Source: Clostridiales bacterium
GTDB taxonomy: Bacteria; Bacillota; Clostridia; Christensenellales; CAG-314
Assembly: GCA_022508345.1 (NCBI GenBank)
Contig: JAFLVK010000001.1
Coordinates: forward strand, 36,371 to 100,370
Reading direction: 5' to 3'
Length of the DNA: 64,000 bases
Part shown: piece after piece, positions 51,131 through 60,278 of the stretch
How positions within the stretch are numbered: position 1 is the first letter of the stretch
How the letters are laid out: every line of letters starts with the position of its first letter
Made by a program: the position numbers and the translations under genes
Notes under the pieces: generated by a model
The model's input: the letters and a program-made list of their open reading frames with translations, nothing else
Database searches by the model: none
What the model was told of the DNA's origin: nothing

Positions 51131-52250
51131 ATTCCAAATGCTTTACGCAATCGGTCAACAGTTCTGTGATTTTCAACTGTTGCGGACAAACGCCCTCGCA
51201 CTGTCCGCACTGTATGCAATCGGAAGCCTTGCCCACACCGTTTGTTGCGCTTTGGTAGTCGCGCTTGGCTCCGCTCACTTTTATCTCGCGCAAATGCTTG
51301 TTACGCGCAGCGAAAATTTCGGGTATAGGGATGTGCTTGGGGCAACCGCCTGTGCAGTAATGGCAAGCCGTGCATGCTATCGTCTTGATGTTGGCAAGTG
51401 CGTCCTGCGCTTGATTGATTACCGATTGCTCACTTGCTGTCAACGGCTTGAAGTCCTTCATGTAGGACAGGTTGTCCTCCATTTGTGCTATTGTAGACAT
51501 TCCTGATAGCACCGTGATGATGCCGTCCAGTGAAGCCGCGTAGCGTATCGCCCAGGAAGCATTTGAAGCCTTGGGATTAGCTGCTTTCAGCAAGTCCTCA
51601 ACAGACTTTGGCGGGTTGGCTAGCGCACCACCCTTTACAGGTTCCATTATGACGATTGATTTGCCATGCTTGCGCACAATTTCGTAGCACTCGCGTGAAG
51701 CAACGTCGGGGTTGTTCCAGTCGGCGTAGTTTATCTGCAATTGAACAAAGTCCACTTCGGGGTGGTCGGTCAGCATCTGCTCCAGTAACTCAGGCGTGGC
51801 ATGGAATGAAAAACCGAAATGCTTTACAAGCCCCTTGTACTTGAGCTCCTTTACAAAGTCCCAAATACGGTATTTTTCGTAGTCCTTGTAATTGCCCCAT
51901 TGAAGCGCATGCAACAGATAGTAATCGAAGTAGCCCGCACCTGTGCGCTCCAAGCTTGTGTAAAATTCCTGACGGGCACTCTCCTCGTCGTGCGCTTTCC
52001 AGGAGCATATCTTTGTGGCAAGCGTAAAGCTGTTGCGCGGATATCTTTCTACCAACGCCTTGCGCGCTGCAATTTCCGATTCGCCGTCGCCGTAAACATA
52101 CGCCGTGTCGAAGTACGTTCCGCCTGCAGCAATAAACTTGTCCACCATTGCGGAGGTTTCTTCAATGTTGATAGAACCGTCGGCATTTTGCGGAAGCCTC
52201 ATAAGCCCAAAACCAAGCTTGAACACTTCTTTCCCAAAGTAATCTGCCAT
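51129..52250 (-). CDS. Aldo/keto reductase with C-terminal 2[4Fe-4S] domain
   Basis: The protein has 373 aa. The AKR barrel (about 1-290) has D48 and Y53 in YFDTAYVYG, the TLATKI lysine and the LLHALQ histidine. The C-terminal module has CTACHYCTGGCP and CIQCGQCEGVCP, typical of the ferredoxin-containing AKR branch in anaerobes. It probably reduces a carbonyl using NAD(P)H and/or ferredoxin. GGAG precedes the ATG at 52250. Confidence 0.93.
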   Translation of the reverse strand: MADYFGKEVFKLGFGLMRLPQNADGSINIEETSAMVDKFIAAGGTYFDTAYVYGDGESEIAARKALVERYPRNSFTLATKICSWKAHDEESARQEFYTSLERTGAGYFDYYLLHALQWGNYKDYEKYRIWDFVKELKYKGLVKHFGFSFHATPELLEQMLTDHPEVDFVQLQINYADWNNPDVASRECYEIVRKHGKSIVIMEPVKGGALANPPKSVEDLLKAANPKASNASWAIRYAASLDGIITVLSGMSTIAQMEDNLSYMKDFKPLTASEQSVINQAQDALANIKTIACTACHYCTGGCPKHIPIPEIFAARNKHLREIKVSGAKRDYQSATNGVGKASDCIQCGQCEGVCPQQLKITELLTDCVKHLE

Positions 52251-52337
52251 AATAATCTCCTTGCAACAAGATTTTTTTATTATAGCACAGGCGTGTGTGA
52301 AAGTCAATGTGTGCACTCCTCTTGGCTGTTGCTTTTG

Positions 52338-52366
52338 TTGACCGAAACGCTGTGGTGTGGTAAAAT
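52338..52366 (+). promoter_or_regulatory. Promoter of nagA
   Basis: TTGACC (52338-52343) and TAAAAT (52361-52366) have a 17-nt spacer, 17 nt before the ATG. Confidence 0.8.
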
Positions 52367-52383
52367 GTTGCCAAGGTGATAAC

Positions 52384-53469
52384 ATGATACTTTACAAAAA
52401 CGGACACGCGTTAATAAACGGCAATTTAATCAAAACGGACATTGTGGCAAATCACGGTAGAATTATCGAAATTGCGCCTGACGTGGTTGCAGACGATCAA
52501 ACGGAAGTGATTGACTGCAGTCACCGCTACATTTTGCCTGCACTTGTGGACATACACACCCACGGAGCAAACGGCTACGACTTCAACACTGCCGATATCG
52601 ACGGAATGAAAAAGATACTGGAATTTTACATCGCGCACGGTGTTGGTTCCGTTTTCCCCACCGTCATGACGGATAGCGACGAGGTTATTTGCCGCCAGGT
52701 GGCGCTGATTGCAACGCTTGCCAAGGACTACCCCGAAATAAAGGGAATACATCTTGAGGGCCCGTTCCTCTCCCGTGAGTACTGCGGAGCAATGCCCGTA
52801 CAGCACTTGCAAAAGCCATCTATGGACAAGTTCCTGACATATCAAAAGGCGGCAGAGGGCAAGATAAAAATTGTCACCGTTGCACCCGAACTGCCCGATG
52901 CGTTGGCGTTCATTGCGGAAGTGTCCGACAGCAAGGTTGTTGTGTCGCTGGGGCACAGCGGCGCGGACGGCGAAACGGTACAAAAGGCACTAAAGGCAGG
53001 TGCCAAGTGCTTTACGCACTTTGGCAACGCTATGAGTGCGCTGGACAGGCACAACCTCAATATGGTGGGCACTGCACTGCTGTCTGACGCGTACTGCGAA
53101 GTTATCTGCGACGGCAAGCACGTTGACAAGGACGTACTGCGACTGCTGCTAAAAACCAAAGGTATCAACAAGGTTATCGGCGTAACGGACAGCATAATGG
53201 CGGCAGGTTTACCCGACGGTATTTACAAGCTTGGTGAGCAAAACGTAACAGTAACCAACGGCGAAGCCAAATTAAAGGGCACAGATGTGCGCGCTGGCAG
53301 CACCTTGGACGCATATCAGGGGCTTGCCAATGTTGTTAGCTTTACGGGGCTGCCCCTGCCCGAGGCGATAAAGCTGTGGACTGTCAACCCGAGTAAGCTT
53401 GTGGGGCTGTCCGACCGAATAGGCACCATCGAAGTGGGCAAGGACGCGGACTTTATCATTTTCGGCTGA
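52384..53469 (+). CDS. nagA: N-acetylglucosamine-6-phosphate deacetylase
   Basis: This 361-aa amidohydrolase shows DIHTHGANGYDF (metal site), HLEGPFLS with the bridging Glu, GHSGAD and HFGNAMS histidines, and the VTDSIMAAG catalytic Asp. It produces glucosamine-6-phosphate and acetate. AAGGTGAT precedes the ATG at 52384. It is convergent with nagB, whose product uses its product. Confidence 0.96.
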   Translation: MILYKNGHALINGNLIKTDIVANHGRIIEIAPDVVADDQTEVIDCSHRYILPALVDIHTHGANGYDFNTADIDGMKKILEFYIAHGVGSVFPTVMTDSDEVICRQVALIATLAKDYPEIKGIHLEGPFLSREYCGAMPVQHLQKPSMDKFLTYQKAAEGKIKIVTVAPELPDALAFIAEVSDSKVVVSLGHSGADGETVQKALKAGAKCFTHFGNAMSALDRHNLNMVGTALLSDAYCEVICDGKHVDKDVLRLLLKTKGINKVIGVTDSIMAAGLPDGIYKLGEQNVTVTNGEAKLKGTDVRAGSTLDAYQGLANVVSFTGLPLPEAIKLWTVNPSKLVGLSDRIGTIEVGKDADFIIFG

Positions 53470-53485
53470 GGCTCGCCTATTCCAA

Positions 53486-53517
53486 AAAAGACTCCCTTGT
53501 GTAAGGGAGCCTTTTTT
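53486..53517. terminator. Bidirectional terminator between nagA and nagB
   Basis: CTCCCTT pairs with AAGGGAG, extended by AAAAAG/CTTTTT around one mismatch. T-runs lie on both strands. Confidence 0.85.
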
Positions 53518-53522
53518 AGTTT

Positions 53523-54245
53523 TTATAATAAGGATGCTGCCTGCTTGTCCAAAACGACAATAACATTTGGGTGGCGTTGCAATATGCTTGCAGGGCAGTT
53601 GACACACACTTGCCCATGCACCATTGCCTTGACTGCTTGCGCCTTGTTTAGCCCGCTTGCAAGTAGCAGCACTTGCTTGGCACTCATGATATCCGCAATG
53701 CCCATGGTGATTGCCATCTTGGGCACATCCTCAACGCGTGTAAACAGGCGCGAATTGTCGTAAACGGTGCTGTCCTCCAACCGCACTACTCGCGTACGGG
53801 CATCAAATGGAGAGCCGGGCTCGTTAAATGCAATGTGCCCGTTGCTGCCCAAGCCCAACAGCTGAACGTCGCGTGGCAGGCTTGCAAGCAAGCTGTCGTA
53901 ACGCTTGCACTCGCTAGCAAGGTCCAAAGCATCGCCACGCGGTATGTGCGTGTTGGACATGTCGATATCTACGCAGTTGAACAGGTTGGTGCGCATGTAG
54001 TACGCGTAGCTTTGTTCGTTGCTTCCGTCCAGCCCAACGTACTCGTCAAGATTGACCGTCTTGACATCCGCAAAAGAGATGTCACCGTCACTGTACATTT
54101 TACAAAGCTGAGCGTAGGTACCAAGCACGGTACTGCCTGTTGCAAGCCCCAGTGTTGCATTGGGTTTGCCCTTGATTACGTCGCGCAGTATTTCCGCGCC
54201 AAGTTGGCTCATGTCCTTGTAGTTATCTGTTGTAATTATTTTCAT
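53523..54245 (-). CDS. nagB: Glucosamine-6-phosphate deaminase
   Basis: This 240-aa isomerase/deaminase has LGLATGSTVLGTY (phosphate loop), VNLDEYVGL, LLGLGSNGHIAFNEPGSPF and the MGIADIM lid strand. It converts glucosamine-6-phosphate to fructose-6-phosphate and ammonia, feeding glycolysis. It starts 9 nt after the carbonic anhydrase stop, and an AGGA touches the ATG. Confidence 0.97.
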   Translation of the reverse strand: MKIITTDNYKDMSQLGAEILRDVIKGKPNATLGLATGSTVLGTYAQLCKMYSDGDISFADVKTVNLDEYVGLDGSNEQSYAYYMRTNLFNCVDIDMSNTHIPRGDALDLASECKRYDSLLASLPRDVQLLGLGSNGHIAFNEPGSPFDARTRVVRLEDSTVYDNSRLFTRVEDVPKMAITMGIADIMSAKQVLLLASGLNKAQAVKAMVHGQVCVNCPASILQRHPNVIVVLDKQAASLL

Positions 54246-54254
54246 TCCTGTGTT

Positions 54255-54803
54255 TTATTCAAAGTCGACAATGCCGCTTTCGGTGTGATACAGCGCACCG
54301 CAAACGTACAAGCCCTCCGCTTTTACACTGTCTTTTATCTTGTGCACACTTTGCTTGACATTCAGTAGCTCCGCCTTGCAGGTGTCGGTCTCCTTGCCTA
54401 TGGCGCGCTTTATCTCATCGGTAATATGCTTTACATATCCGCAGTTTTCGCCAAGCGCGGCAGCCACTGCACCGCAACCGGTGTGCCCCAGCACAACCAC
54501 AAGCTTACAGCCAAGGTGCTCCACCGCGTACTCAACACTACCCAGCTGGTAATTGTCCACCACGTTACCCGCAACGCGAATCACAAACAAATCGCCAACC
54601 CCGGCGGAAAAAATTGCTTCGGGTATCACACGCGAATCGGCACAGCTCACAACTACTGCATATGGGTGTTGCCCGTTTTTAGCAGTGTACATGCGCTTTT
54701 CGTGCGAAATGTCGCCGTCGCATTTCACCGAATTGATGTAAAGTTCATTGCCCTGCTTCAACCGCGTTAACGCGTTGAAAGCCTCTGTATATTGCTCTTG
54801 CAT
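54255..54803 (-). CDS. Beta-class carbonic anhydrase
   Basis: In this 182-aa protein, the zinc ligands C54 (SCADSR), H107 and C110 (GHTGCGAV) and the Asp-Arg dyad D56/R58 are intact. It interconverts CO2 and bicarbonate. It lies between a flavoprotein gene and nagB in a close-packed run with gaps of 4 and 9 nt. Confidence 0.95.
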   Translation of the reverse strand: MQEQYTEAFNALTRLKQGNELYINSVKCDGDISHEKRMYTAKNGQHPYAVVVSCADSRVIPEAIFSAGVGDLFVIRVAGNVVDNYQLGSVEYAVEHLGCKLVVVLGHTGCGAVAAALGENCGYVKHITDEIKRAIGKETDTCKAELLNVKQSVHKIKDSVKAEGLYVCGALYHTESGIVDFE

Positions 54804-54807
54804 AAAT

Positions 54808-55719
54808 CTATTTCTTCTTTTCCTGTCTGCGTTTGTCGTTTATGATTTCCAGCGCGGCTTCGTCAATTAAAGAAATATTTTCCTGCTTGGCGATACTAAC
54901 CATTTGTGTGAGCGCAGCCTTGAGGAAAATGCGCGGAATTTTAGTAAGCTTTGCACACGCCTCGTCGGTGAATTTGACATCGGGGTCAATCCTGGATGCG
55001 GCGTAAATTACCGACTTAACGTCCCCCTCTTTCGCCTGTATTTTTTCCGATATCGGGCGCTTGAATTTGGTGTACCAAAAGTTGGTGCTGTCACGGTAGC
55101 CGTAGTCCACGGGAACACTGGGGAAATTGTTTCTGTTCACACCGTTGACAATGGAATTGTGGTACTTTTCCTTCATTAAGATTTTGTCAATCTTCAATAT
55201 GAAGTGCGCGCCAAACTTGCTGGTTATGCCGTTGAAGTTTCTGTACGGAGGCTCGTACCCTTCCAGGCTTCCTGCCTTGTCTAGGTACGCGTCTTCCAGC
55301 GTGTCGTCCCAGCTACACTCGAAAACTTGGTAGCTTTCCTCAACAATTTTTGGTCTGTCGCCCGAAATTGTGCTGTCCGCCAACGTGAAAATGCAGTTCT
55401 TCATTTTCTCTTCGGTGGTATCCCCGGGGAAGCCCAGGCGCACAGCCTCTTTGAAATATTTTCTTTCATCGGTGATGAAGTTTAATGAACACTTTTTGTT
55501 GCGCAACAAATTCTGCGCCGTGTTAGAGCTGTTTCGGCATTCCAATATCATGGCGTAGTAATCTTTGCCCGCAATGTAGTAGGGAAAACAAAGGGAATAC
55601 GCCCCAAGATTTGTTTGCCCCGATTCGCTTACCGTTCCCACCAGAATTGTGGGCATGGGGAAGAATGCGGAAGTTTGATAAAAGTTATCTACAATTCTAA
55701 GCTCCTTCAATTTATCCAT
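54808..55719 (-). CDS. Flavin-reductase-like protein with C-terminal PCP_red-like domain
   Basis: In this 303-aa protein, residues about 5-200 form a flavin-reductase-like split barrel (YQTSAFFPMPTILVGTVSESG start, SLNFITDERKYF, NFNGITSKFGAHFILKID). Residues about 240-300 (DVKFTDEACAKLTKIP to EAALEIINDKR) resemble the small helical PCP_red domain found at the end of protochlorophyllide-reductase subunits and some redox proteins. The fusion suggests an electron-transfer role. GAGG precedes the ATG. Confidence 0.75.
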   Translation of the reverse strand: MDKLKELRIVDNFYQTSAFFPMPTILVGTVSESGQTNLGAYSLCFPYYIAGKDYYAMILECRNSSNTAQNLLRNKKCSLNFITDERKYFKEAVRLGFPGDTTEEKMKNCIFTLADSTISGDRPKIVEESYQVFECSWDDTLEDAYLDKAGSLEGYEPPYRNFNGITSKFGAHFILKIDKILMKEKYHNSIVNGVNRNNFPSVPVDYGYRDSTNFWYTKFKRPISEKIQAKEGDVKSVIYAASRIDPDVKFTDEACAKLTKIPRIFLKAALTQMVSIAKQENISLIDEAALEIINDKRRQEKKK

Positions 55720-55728
55720 TTAAACACC

Positions 55729-56441
55729 TCACAGATTTGTTTTATTAGCCGAATTGATTTTTTTCTTGACAAGCCCCTGTGCTTCAACATTGGACAGCAC
55801 CTTGGAAACATCTTCAACGTGATATTTACTGTCGGCAATGTCTGCCACATTTAGCGGAAAGTACAAGCACATCGTCTTTCCGCGGAAAGCAACTCGTTTT
55901 TGAGCTTGGTGTACCACTTCTTTACCTTGTCGTTGGATTGGATAAGACGTGCCTTGAAGCTCCTGTTGTAAAACAATTTGTTTGCATCGTTTTCTTTAAA
56001 TACAAACGCTGCTTGAGACGCTGATACCGATTCTGTATCCAGTGTCCTTCTTGCAACACGTTCGTTAATTGCAATGGAATAAACAGCAGTTTGGTTTTGA
56101 TACACAACAGTGATATTTTTTTTGCCCACTTCGTTCATGGCAGGCTTTACAACATAGCAACCGTTTAGCGCCCCATTCGATTTTGCTGCCTCCAATTTCT
56201 CCTCGGTTAGCACAACGAAGTCGACAATGTTGTCCGATGTGGGGTCAAGATTGTAGGCTGCCTGCACAACCAAGCCATCGCAATTGAACTTGTCGCCTAC
56301 TGTAAATTCGCGCTGTACAACTGCCGTATCCAATGTGATACCGACAAGCTTACGCACCTCGCTTTTGCGCCTGTTACGCACAAGCAAGATTGCAAATATA
56401 AGTATTTCAATTATTAACAACACTCCTAAAAAAACAAGCAA
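55729..56441 (-). pseudogene. Disrupted membrane protein gene (Ig-like domain, internal deletion and frame change)
   Basis: The first frame (56441-55851) has one N-terminal membrane helix, a bacterial Ig-like (Big_3-type) domain about 30-125 (TLDTAVVQREFTVGDKF to ITVVYQNQTAVYSIAI) and the start of a Clostridial domain with RSFKARLIQ and KLKNELLS. The rest of that domain, MCLYFPLNVADIADSKYHVEDVS, is in another frame ending at 55729. The roughly 30 residues that normally separate the two blocks are missing. This indicates a deletion plus frameshift. No ATG is available at the 5' end, only TTG. Confidence 0.6.
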
Positions 56442-56493
56442 CCAATATGTTGTCGGTATGGATTGCTTGCATTAAGCAAATCTAACACTTTTG

Positions 56494-56803
56494 TTACCTC
56501 GCTTTATTGTTAGTTAAGTTCCACAAACACACGCCTGCAATCTGCTCTGCCGATATCGGTGTCAGGTCCGGCGACATGTTGGCGTCGCCTTTCGTACCAG
56601 GTGCAACAACATTTGTACCGGAATGGCTACTTACAACAACGCTGCCGCTAACATCTCCGTAGCTGGTTCCAAACATCAGCGAAGTAGCGTCTGCAGTAGC
56701 ACCTACAGCAAGCAGCAACACAAGCATAATTGCAATTATACCAAGACGTTTTTTGCCTTGGTTATCATTCTTGGTTTCAATAGATATTTTCCTCTTCGTT
56801 CAT
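56494..56803 (-). pseudogene. Remnant of a secreted surface protein (N-terminal part, frameshifted)
   Basis: ATG at 56803 opens MNEEENIY and stops. The +1 frame continues as SIETKNDNQGKKRLG, a hydrophobic signal segment, and a short Ser/Gly/Val-rich mature region with VVAPGTKGD, ending at 56494. This looks like the N-terminus of a SipW-dependent or TasA-like surface protein cut short after about 100 residues. TTGACC-N17-TATAAT (56837-56865) still stands upstream. Confidence 0.5.
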
Positions 56804-56836
56804 ATGTATATTTAACAAAAACATACAATTGTCTAC

Positions 56837-56865
56837 ATTATATTACAAAAACTGTATTTGGTCAA
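56837..56865 (-). promoter_or_regulatory. Promoter upstream of the surface-protein remnant
   Basis: TTGACC (56860-56865) and TATAAT (56837-56842) have a 17-nt spacer. The -10 box is consensus. Confidence 0.7.
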
Positions 56866-56886
56866 CAAGCGTAACAATTATGCAGT

Positions 56887-57105
56887 TTACCTCCATGATT
56901 CCGATCCTTTGTTCCAGGCGTCCTTCCATGCGGGGATGTCGTCCTTATCCGTCGAACCGATTGCCTGTACGGTTTGTACAATGATTTCCACGTTCAGCAC
57001 ATATTCCTCGAGCACGCTGATTCGCCCACCCTCTAACAATGCGCAGCTTTTTAATATATTTATACTAAAGTAAACTGTGTTTAGGGTATTATACTAAACA
57101 CCCAT
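56887..57105 (-). pseudogene. C-terminal remnant of a second surface-protein gene
   Basis: An open frame without a start reads GGRISVLEEYVLNVEIIVQ, then TVQAIGSTDKDDIPAWKDAW, then a stop at 56887. It resembles the end of a beta-sandwich surface protein of the same type as the remnant that follows it. Together with 56494-56803 it suggests a decayed tandem pair. The rest of 57106-57232 shows nothing I can assign. Confidence 0.4.
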
Positions 57106-57232
57106 TATTGTGCGTCATCAGTGGCTAATTATGTAACGAAAACGGCAGCTTGCAATTTGCATGCTGGCATTTAAGTAAAATGCTGTACAAGTAAAATGTT
57201 TTGTTGTAAAATTGTATTGCAAGGAGATAAAT

Positions 57233-58015
57233 ATGGATAAATTACAAGAAAAGAAAGGTTTTATCTGCGATATGGACGGCGTAATATACCACGGCAACAA
57301 ATTGATTGACGGAGTCAAAGAGTTTGTCGATTGGCTATATGCCAACAACAAGCAGTTTCTGTTTTTAACAAATAATAGTCAAAAGTCACCCAAAGAGCTG
57401 CAACAGAAGCTTTCGCGCATGGGGCTCAAGGTGCCTGAAAAGAACTTTTACACGGCTGCTTTAGCAACTGCCAGCTTTCTTAAAAGTCAAGGTGCCACCA
57501 CTGCCTATGTAATCGGTGATGCAGGACTGTTCAATGCTTTGTACGAGGTTGGCATAACAATCAACGACGTTGATCCCGAATACGTCGTAATTGGCGAAAC
57601 GGAAAACTACAACTTTGAAAGCATCAAGAAGGCAACCAAGCTAGTCAACCGTGGCGCGCTGCTAATAGGCACAAACTCGGACATTACAAACCCAACAGAG
57701 CATGGCGAAGTACCTGCTTGCAAGGCGTTGGTTGCACCTGTCGAATACGCCACTTCCAAAAAAGCGTACTTCGTTGGCAAGCCCAACCCACTGATGATGC
57801 GTGCAGCCATGGAACGCTTCCACGCAAAGGGGATACACTCGCCTGACGTTGCAATGATTGGCGACCGTATGGATACAGACATGATTGCGGCAATCGAAAG
57901 CGGACTTGATCCTGTATTGGTGCTTTCCGGCGTGTCAACACGCGAAACCATCAAGAGCTTTCCTTACAGACCGCGTTTGATTTTGAATAACGTCGGCGAT
58001 ATCGCTCACAAGTAA
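57233..58015 (+). CDS. HAD-IIA hydrolase (NagD-like sugar phosphatase)
   Basis: This 260-aa phosphatase has DMDGVIY (D13, D15), LTNNSQKSP as motif II, the C2B cap region, and GKPNPLMM with motif III Lys plus MIGDRMDTDMIA as motif IV. Family members dephosphorylate nucleotides or sugar phosphates such as p-nitrophenyl phosphate-type substrates. AAGGAG lies 7 nt before the ATG at 57233. It is the only intact plus-strand gene in this part and ends at a terminator. Confidence 0.93.
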   Translation: MDKLQEKKGFICDMDGVIYHGNKLIDGVKEFVDWLYANNKQFLFLTNNSQKSPKELQQKLSRMGLKVPEKNFYTAALATASFLKSQGATTAYVIGDAGLFNALYEVGITINDVDPEYVVIGETENYNFESIKKATKLVNRGALLIGTNSDITNPTEHGEVPACKALVAPVEYATSKKAYFVGKPNPLMMRAAMERFHAKGIHSPDVAMIGDRMDTDMIAAIESGLDPVLVLSGVSTRETIKSFPYRPRLILNNVGDIAHK

Positions 58016-58034
58016 AAACATTCTTCACAAAAAA

Positions 58035-58065
58035 AGGCGAACGGTTAAATCGTTCGCCTGTTTTT
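58035..58065 (+). terminator. Terminator of the HAD-IIA gene, facing the msmK-type gene
   Basis: AGGCGAACG pairs with CGTTCGCCT around a 7-nt loop, followed by GTTTTTA. Upstream As could serve the opposite strand. Confidence 0.88.
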
Positions 58066-58072
58066 ATTTAAT

Positions 58073-59317
58073 TTACTTTTTATTGGAACCTTTAAATAGA
58101 TTCTTGACAGCATCGGTAAGTTTTGCAAAAATTCCTTGCTTTTTCTGCTCTATGATGGTTACATTGTCTTCGTCAAGCGATTTGGTAACTTCAATTTCCT
58201 CGTACTCGCAGTAATCCGGAGTGATTGCCTTGGTGGTTGTTTCGTTGAAGAAACGCGCATAAGTGGGTTCGATGGCAACCTTGATTTTGTCGTGTTCCTT
58301 GATGACGTACTTATTGGGAACCTTGACAACTACTTCCGTGTCGCCAATCTTGCCGTGTACGTTGAGTATGTCGCCAAGTAGCTCGACAATACCCACTTCA
58401 ATCTCGAATGATGCGTCTTTGAATTGTTCAAAACGCTCGTCTTTTTCAAAAATCAGGTTCTCGGGACGGATACCGTAAACCATTCCGTGTCCGACGTAAT
58501 TTTTGAGTAGCTTCTTTTCATCGGCGCGCATATTGATTTTTTGGTTGGAGCCTTTAACTGCGAACTTGCCCTGTTCCAACGTGCCGTAAAGGAAATTCAT
58601 TGCAGGTGTGCCAATGAAGCCGGCAACGAAGAGGTTGGCAGGATGTTGATAAATCTCGTTGGGCTCGCCTATTTGCTGAATGAAGCCGTCCTTCATAACG
58701 ACGATACGCGATGCCATTGTCATAGCCTCTATTTGGTCGTGAGTGACGTAGATTGTGGTTGCACCCACTTCCTCGTGAATACGCACGATTTCGCTACGCA
58801 TTGCTACGCGAAGTTTAGCGTCCAGGTTTGACAGAGGTTCGTCCATCAAGAATACCTTGGGTCTGCGCACAATGGATCTGCCGAGAGCTACTCTTTGGCG
58901 TTGACCGCCGGAAAGATTGCGCGGTTTTCTGTCAAGATAGGGCGTTAAACGCAGTATCTTTGCAGCTTCCTGCACGCGTCTGTCAATTTCCTCCTTGGGC
59001 ACTTTGCGCAGTTTCAGCGCATACGCCATGTTGTTGTACACCGTCATTTGCGGATAGAGCGCATAGGACTGGAACACCATTGCTATATCTCTGTCCTTGG
59101 GTGCAGCGTTGTTCTTCAGCTCGCCGTCGATGTAGAATTCACCGTAGGATATATCTTCCAAGCCTGCAACCATGCGCAGCGTGGTCGATTTGCCGCAGCC
59201 CGACGGACCGACAAATACGATAAACTCGCCGTCCTGAATGTCGATGGAAAAATCGTGTACGGCGTGAACTCCGCCATCATAAACTTTGTTTACATTTACC
59301 AATTTTACCGATGCCAT
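58073..59317 (-). CDS. Sugar ABC transporter ATPase (MsmK/UgpC type)
   Basis: This 414-aa protein has Walker A GPSGCGKSTT, Q-loop FQSYALYP, signature NLSGGQRQRVALGRSIVR, Walker B VFLMDEPLSNLD and VTHDQIEA, followed by a C-terminal OB-type regulatory domain (about 240-370) and an extra lysine-rich tail. Such ATPases energise several sugar importers. No permease or binding protein is within the window. They may lie beyond the right edge. Last gene of the sucrose/fructan run. Confidence 0.94.
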   Translation of the reverse strand: MASVKLVNVNKVYDGGVHAVHDFSIDIQDGEFIVFVGPSGCGKSTTLRMVAGLEDISYGEFYIDGELKNNAAPKDRDIAMVFQSYALYPQMTVYNNMAYALKLRKVPKEEIDRRVQEAAKILRLTPYLDRKPRNLSGGQRQRVALGRSIVRRPKVFLMDEPLSNLDAKLRVAMRSEIVRIHEEVGATTIYVTHDQIEAMTMASRIVVMKDGFIQQIGEPNEIYQHPANLFVAGFIGTPAMNFLYGTLEQGKFAVKGSNQKINMRADEKKLLKNYVGHGMVYGIRPENLIFEKDERFEQFKDASFEIEVGIVELLGDILNVHGKIGDTEVVVKVPNKYVIKEHDKIKVAIEPTYARFFNETTTKAITPDYCEYEEIEVTKSLDEDNVTIIEQKKQGIFAKLTDAVKNLFKGSNKK

Positions 59318-59318
59318 A

Positions 59319-60278
59319 TTATTTTACCGCCTTATCAATTTTTTCTTTATTACCCATTGCCGCTATTGCGCCGTAGCTCATTGTTGTAAATGCGCCACAC
59401 TTGCAGGCAAAATCAAGCATTTTGTCATATTGTAGCTTTCCGCTAAGCAGGTTGTCGGGGGTTGCGCCGCATTCCATAAGCTGCGCGATACACGCCCCAA
59501 AGAAGGAATCGCCTGCGCCCGTTGTATCTACAGTTTTTACCTTGTAGCCGCCATGCTCCGCGCACAAACTGCCGTTCAAGTAAAGTTTTGCACCCTTTCC
59601 GCCGTTGGTAAGCAGCAACACTTTGAGATTGCCTGTAAATATTGACTTCACTGCTTTCATACCCTCAGCTTCGGATATAAAGCTCAGTTCATCCTCGCCC
59701 ACCTTGATTACATCGGCAAAAACTGCGAATTCCTTGACTACCTCGCGCAATTCTGCCTTGTTTTCCCACAGATTGAAGCGCAAATTGGGGTCGAAGCAAA
59801 CAAGCGCGCCCGCCTCCCTGGCTTTGTTAATGAGGTATTTGTGGGTAGCTTTTGCCACGTCCGTTTTCAGTGCGACGCTACCAAATTCCAACACGTCGCC
59901 TCGCTGGAAAACAACGTCCTTAAAATCTTGCTCCGTAAAGTACAAATCCGCCGCATTTCTGCGATAGAAGCTGAACTCCCGTTCGCCGTTTTCCGCAAAG
60001 CTTACAAATGCAAGGGAAGTGTCGTGCTGAGTGCTTTTGGATATGTAGCTGACGTCTATACCCTCGTTAGCAAGCGTTTCTACCAAAAATTCTCCAAACG
60101 CATCGCACCCAACCTTTGTAAGATAGGTTGCCTGCTGTCCAAGCTTGACCGCCTGTACACATACGTTTGCCGGAGCCCCGCCCGCCTTCTTGACGAATTG
60201 CTGTGTGTCCTTTAAGGGAGCAACTCCCACCGACTGAAAATCGATGAGCAATTCTCCCACAGAATATAGTCTACTCAT
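59319..60278 (-). CDS. PfkB-family carbohydrate kinase (probable fructokinase)
   Basis: This 319-aa kinase has the first PfkB signature GGAPANVCVQAVKLG (about 33-47) and the second, DTTGAGDSFFGACI, with the catalytic Asp and anion hole. Its context behind two GH32 enzymes suggests it phosphorylates fructose released from sucrose or fructan. Its start overlaps the upstream GH32-like gene by 8 nt and its stop is one base from the ATPase gene. Confidence 0.93.
   Translation of the reverse strand: MSRLYSVGELLIDFQSVGVAPLKDTQQFVKKAGGAPANVCVQAVKLGQQATYLTKVGCDAFGEFLVETLANEGIDVSYISKSTQHDTSLAFVSFAENGEREFSFYRRNAADLYFTEQDFKDVVFQRGDVLEFGSVALKTDVAKATHKYLINKAREAGALVCFDPNLRFNLWENKAELREVVKEFAVFADVIKVGEDELSFISEAEGMKAVKSIFTGNLKVLLLTNGGKGAKLYLNGSLCAEHGGYKVKTVDTTGAGDSFFGACIAQLMECGATPDNLLSGKLQYDKMLDFACKCGAFTTMSYGAIAAMGNKEKIDKAVK

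Noticed and set aside
53470..53485. A further repeat copy after nagA, from its TGA-GGCTCGCC sequence
   Set aside because: The similarity to family 3 is only a few bases, and the next bases already belong to the terminator.
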